Source: Candidatus Latescibacterota bacterium (GTDB lineage Bacteria; Latescibacterota; MVCY01). From it: a DNA stretch of 7,654 bases. Both the position numbers and the translations under genes were made by a program. This document shows, in pieces, positions 5,749 to 7,654 of the stretch; the first letter of the stretch is position 1; every line of letters begins with the position of its first letter. The stretch lies in assembly GCA_030608245.1 (NCBI GenBank), contig JAUWEO010000081.1, positions 1-7,654 on the forward strand. The letters are read 5' to 3'. The notes below the pieces were generated by a model that made no database searches, was not told the origin of the DNA, and saw only the letters and a program-made list of their open reading frames with translations.

Positions 5749-6858
5749 GTGACCAAGAGAGAAATGAATCTAAGGGTGTTCGAGGGGAAGGAGACCCCGG
5801 AAGTCTTCTTTCAGCCCCGGATAGAGTGGTGGTACTGGTACAACAAGGACCGGGGAACCCTTCCTGAAAGATACAGGGAGATGAGCTTGCTGGATCTGTT
5901 CGACGATCTGGATGTCTCCATCAGGTACATAGACTACTTCACAGGGATTCCGGGAGCCGTAAAGGTTAGACACTCGGATAAAGTGAAGACAAAAGAGAAG
6001 GTAGATGGGCAAAGGAAGCTCATCATCACCGAGACTCCGAAAGGGGATTTGGTCAGCAAGCAGAGGCTCTCCTCCGAAGAACAATGGCGCATCGTGAAAT
6101 ATCCCATCGAAACCAGCGACGACATAGAAAAGGCGATATGGCTCTTCGAAAACACAAGCTTTGTGTTCATAAAGAAGAATTTCGAGACGGGAAGCGAGTT
6201 TTTCGGGGAAAGGGCCGAGCCCCAGTTCTTTCTTCCCCGGAGCGGCTATCAACACCTGGCCCTGTTTGGGATGGGTTTGGAGAATCTAATCTATGCCCTG
6301 GCGGACGTTCCTCAGAAGGTCGAAAGGCTCATGCAGGCCATTGACAACTCCTACGACGCTCTCTACCAAAGTATAATCTCGTACGGGAAGGTGAGGATAG
6401 TGAATTTCGGGGAGAACATAGACGGCAACATTGTCTCCCCCCGTTATTTCGAGAAGTACTGTATTCCCTTTTACCAGAAGAGGTCGAAGCAATTGCAGAG
6501 GGCCGGAATATACACTCACATCCACATAGATGGGAGCTTCAGGTCTTTGCTCAAGTATCTCAGGGACTTGCCCTTCGATGGACTGGAGGCCCTCACTCCC
6601 CTTCCTCAGGGGGATGTGAGTTTAGAAGAGATGAAAGAGGTGATGGGGGATAGAATCCTCTTGGATGTGATCCCTGCCATTCTATTTCTGCCTGACCGTC
6701 CGATGGAGGAACTGGAGAAGTGTGTGGAAAGCATAGTAGAGTTTTTTTATCCCAGGCTTATCCTGGGGGCATCCGACGAGGTGCCACCCCCAGGTGACAT
6801 AGAGCGGGTGAGATACGTCTCCCAATATTGCCGAGACTATCGGCACTATCAAAGGTAA
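5749..6858 (+). CDS. UroD-superfamily protein with a HIHIDG motif (third complete paralogue)
   Basis: The protein has 369 residues and starts at GTG (MTKREMNLRVFEG). The N-terminal half is rich in aromatic residues (RIEWWYWYNKDRG, then LPERYREMSLLDLFDDLDVS and RYIDYFTGIPGAV), a pattern seen in uncharacterised UroD-superfamily proteins and unlike HemE. GENIDGNIVSPRYFEKY near 221-237 is the strand-helix before the metal site; HIHIDG is at 257-262, giving His259-x-Asp261 in place of HxC. The last strand reads LILGASDEVPPPGDIERV, with no GCG cysteine. A soluble TIM-barrel enzyme acting on a small molecule is expected; methyl transfer is a family-level guess. It is clearly distant from the two paralogues at 371-2568 rather than a recent duplicate, since long identical runs are lacking. 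Base composition is like theirs and unlike the AT-richer genes just upstream. It sits 47 bases before the DUF819 gene, probably in one transcript. Confidence 0.82.
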   Translation: MTKREMNLRVFEGKETPEVFFQPRIEWWYWYNKDRGTLPERYREMSLLDLFDDLDVSIRYIDYFTGIPGAVKVRHSDKVKTKEKVDGQRKLIITETPKGDLVSKQRLSSEEQWRIVKYPIETSDDIEKAIWLFENTSFVFIKKNFETGSEFFGERAEPQFFLPRSGYQHLALFGMGLENLIYALADVPQKVERLMQAIDNSYDALYQSIISYGKVRIVNFGENIDGNIVSPRYFEKYCIPFYQKRSKQLQRAGIYTHIHIDGSFRSLLKYLRDLPFDGLEALTPLPQGDVSLEEMKEVMGDRILLDVIPAILFLPDRPMEELEKCVESIVEFFYPRLILGASDEVPPPGDIERVRYVSQYCRDYRHYQR

Positions 6859-6905
6859 GAAAAAACCGTTGGGCAATTTTTGGCCGAAAGGATTGAGGTG
6901 TAAAT

Positions 6906-7654
6906 ATGGAAAACGCCCTAATAACCAATTCAACAGGTATTCTTTTTGTTTTAGCCGCTAACGCTGCTATGTGGTTTTTTCTGGAGAAAAAAACGGGCTG
7001 GAAGCTGTTTAATTATCTTCCACCGTTAATTTTCGTCTATGTGCTACCGGTGTTTTTTTCCAATCTGGGATTGATTTCTTCGGACTCCCCCGTATATGAC
7101 TGGATGGGAGACAATCTACTGCCGTTGTTTTTGGTATTACTCCTGTTGGATGTCGACCTCCGGTCCACAGTGAAGGTGATGGGACGGGGGGTCTTGGTGA
7201 TGCTCATCGGAACGGCGGGTGTTGTCATCGGCGCGCCAATAAGTTACTTCTTGGTCAAAGGATGGCTCGACCCGGAGGCCTGGAGAGGGTTTGGTGCCCT
7301 GGCGGGTTCCTGGATTGGGGGCACCGGCAACATGGCGGCGGTTGCAGAGGGACTGGGAACCTCGGGAACACATTTTGGGCTGGCGGTAATCACCGACAAT
7401 GTCGTTTATCTGGTTTGGTTGCCCTTGCTTTTGCAATCCAAGAATATGGCGAACTGGTTTCACAGATTCACCGGCGTGACCAATGAGCGGCTTAGCCGGT
7501 TGAAAACCTCCGCAAGTGAGCTTGTTGTAGAAAAAGGCAAGCCAGAAATGCGACATCTGTTGTATTTGCTGGCTATCGGTTTTGGTGTCGCTTATTTGGC
7601 CAGATTGGTTGCCCAAAATATACCTGAACTCCCCCCTGTATTAACCGGAGGGAC
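6906..7654 (+). CDS. DUF819-family multipass membrane protein, N-terminal part (runs off the right edge)
   Basis: ATG 6906 opens a frame that stays open for 249 codons to the window edge, starting MENALITNSTGILFVLAANA. Hydrophobic segments lie near residues 8-25, 37-55, 70-82, 94-117, 128-148, 155-176 and 216-236. The motif LAGSWIGGTGNMAAVAEGLG at 132-151, followed by a conserved D-N pair and VVYLVWLPLL, is the DUF819 (YjcL-like) signature; full-length members have around 400 residues, so a C-terminal third is missing here. A polar stretch near 180-213 would be a cytoplasmic loop. The family is thought to be transporter-like, with unestablished substrate; some members neighbour peptide or amino-acid metabolism genes. 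GAGG at 6895-6898 lies 7 bases before the start. Close linkage to the UroD-type gene makes it a candidate importer or exporter for that enzyme's substrate or product, by context only. Confidence 0.85.
   Translation, partial: MENALITNSTGILFVLAANAAMWFFLEKKTGWKLFNYLPPLIFVYVLPVFFSNLGLISSDSPVYDWMGDNLLPLFLVLLLLDVDLRSTVKVMGRGVLVMLIGTAGVVIGAPISYFLVKGWLDPEAWRGFGALAGSWIGGTGNMAAVAEGLGTSGTHFGLAVITDNVVYLVWLPLLLQSKNMANWFHRFTGVTNERLSRLKTSASELVVEKGKPEMRHLLYLLAIGFGVAYLARLVAQNIPELPPVLTGG

Noticed and set aside
371..6858. hemE (true uroporphyrinogen decarboxylase) for the UroD-like genes
   Set aside because: The N-terminal RQAGR porphyrin-binding motif and other HemE marks are absent, there are several divergent copies, and no haem genes are nearby.
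6859..6905. Possible terminator between the third complete UroD gene and the DUF819 gene (CCG...TTTTTGG)
   Set aside because: No stable GC stem can be paired before the T run, and the next gene follows in the same direction with its own ribosome binding site.

Overview
The window is a densely packed, single-strand (+) stretch of prokaryotic accessory metabolism. The organism is probably an anaerobic bacterium. Starts are led by strong GGAGG-type ribosome binding sites, one start is GTG, and AGG/AGA arginine and ATA isoleucine codons are frequent. A PDO-like redoxin (a family best known from archaea and thermophilic bacteria) and DUF401 fit a thermophilic or deep-sediment lineage. No rRNA, tRNA or phylogenetic marker is present, so even the domain of life is not certain.

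Layout. Positions 1-207 are the 3' end of a uroporphyrinogen-decarboxylase-like (UroD-superfamily) gene. Positions 249-374 hold a short orphan reading frame matching the C-terminal tail of a metallo-beta-lactamase-fold hydrolase; it overlaps the next gene by ATGA. Two full UroD-superfamily genes follow (371-1477 and 1495-2568). Next come a DUF401 membrane permease (2662-3852), a YggS/PLPBP-type PLP protein (3880-4545) and a three-fold thioredoxin-like protein (4627-5673). A short unexplained coding-like tail (about 5639-5746) leads into a third complete UroD-superfamily gene (5749-6858). The window ends inside a DUF819 membrane protein (6906 to the edge). No gene-free stretch exceeds 300 bases, and I found no convincing promoter, terminator, CRISPR array, insertion sequence or long repeat.

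How the genes may work together. The four UroD-superfamily proteins lack the N-terminal RQAGR-type porphyrin signature of HemE and resemble the MtaA/MtbA/CmuA side of the superfamily, which moves methyl groups between corrinoid proteins and acceptors. With two permeases of little-known specificity, the locus could be a scavenging system for small methylated or carboxylated compounds. No corrinoid protein or activator is visible, so this remains inference. The complete paralogues differ at the metal site (HSC, HTD and HID), suggesting different substrates or a split between catalytic and accessory roles.

The DUF401-YggS-thioredoxin block looks more AT-rich than the UroD genes around it, and two of the UroD genes are directly preceded by headless gene tails. 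The region therefore looks like a mosaic assembled by insertion and deletion. The most distinctive protein is the redoxin. It aligns with archaeal protein disulfide oxidoreductase, but both PDO active sites are destroyed (CQYC to PQYS, CPYC to SPHC) and an intact WCAPC thioredoxin domain is attached.
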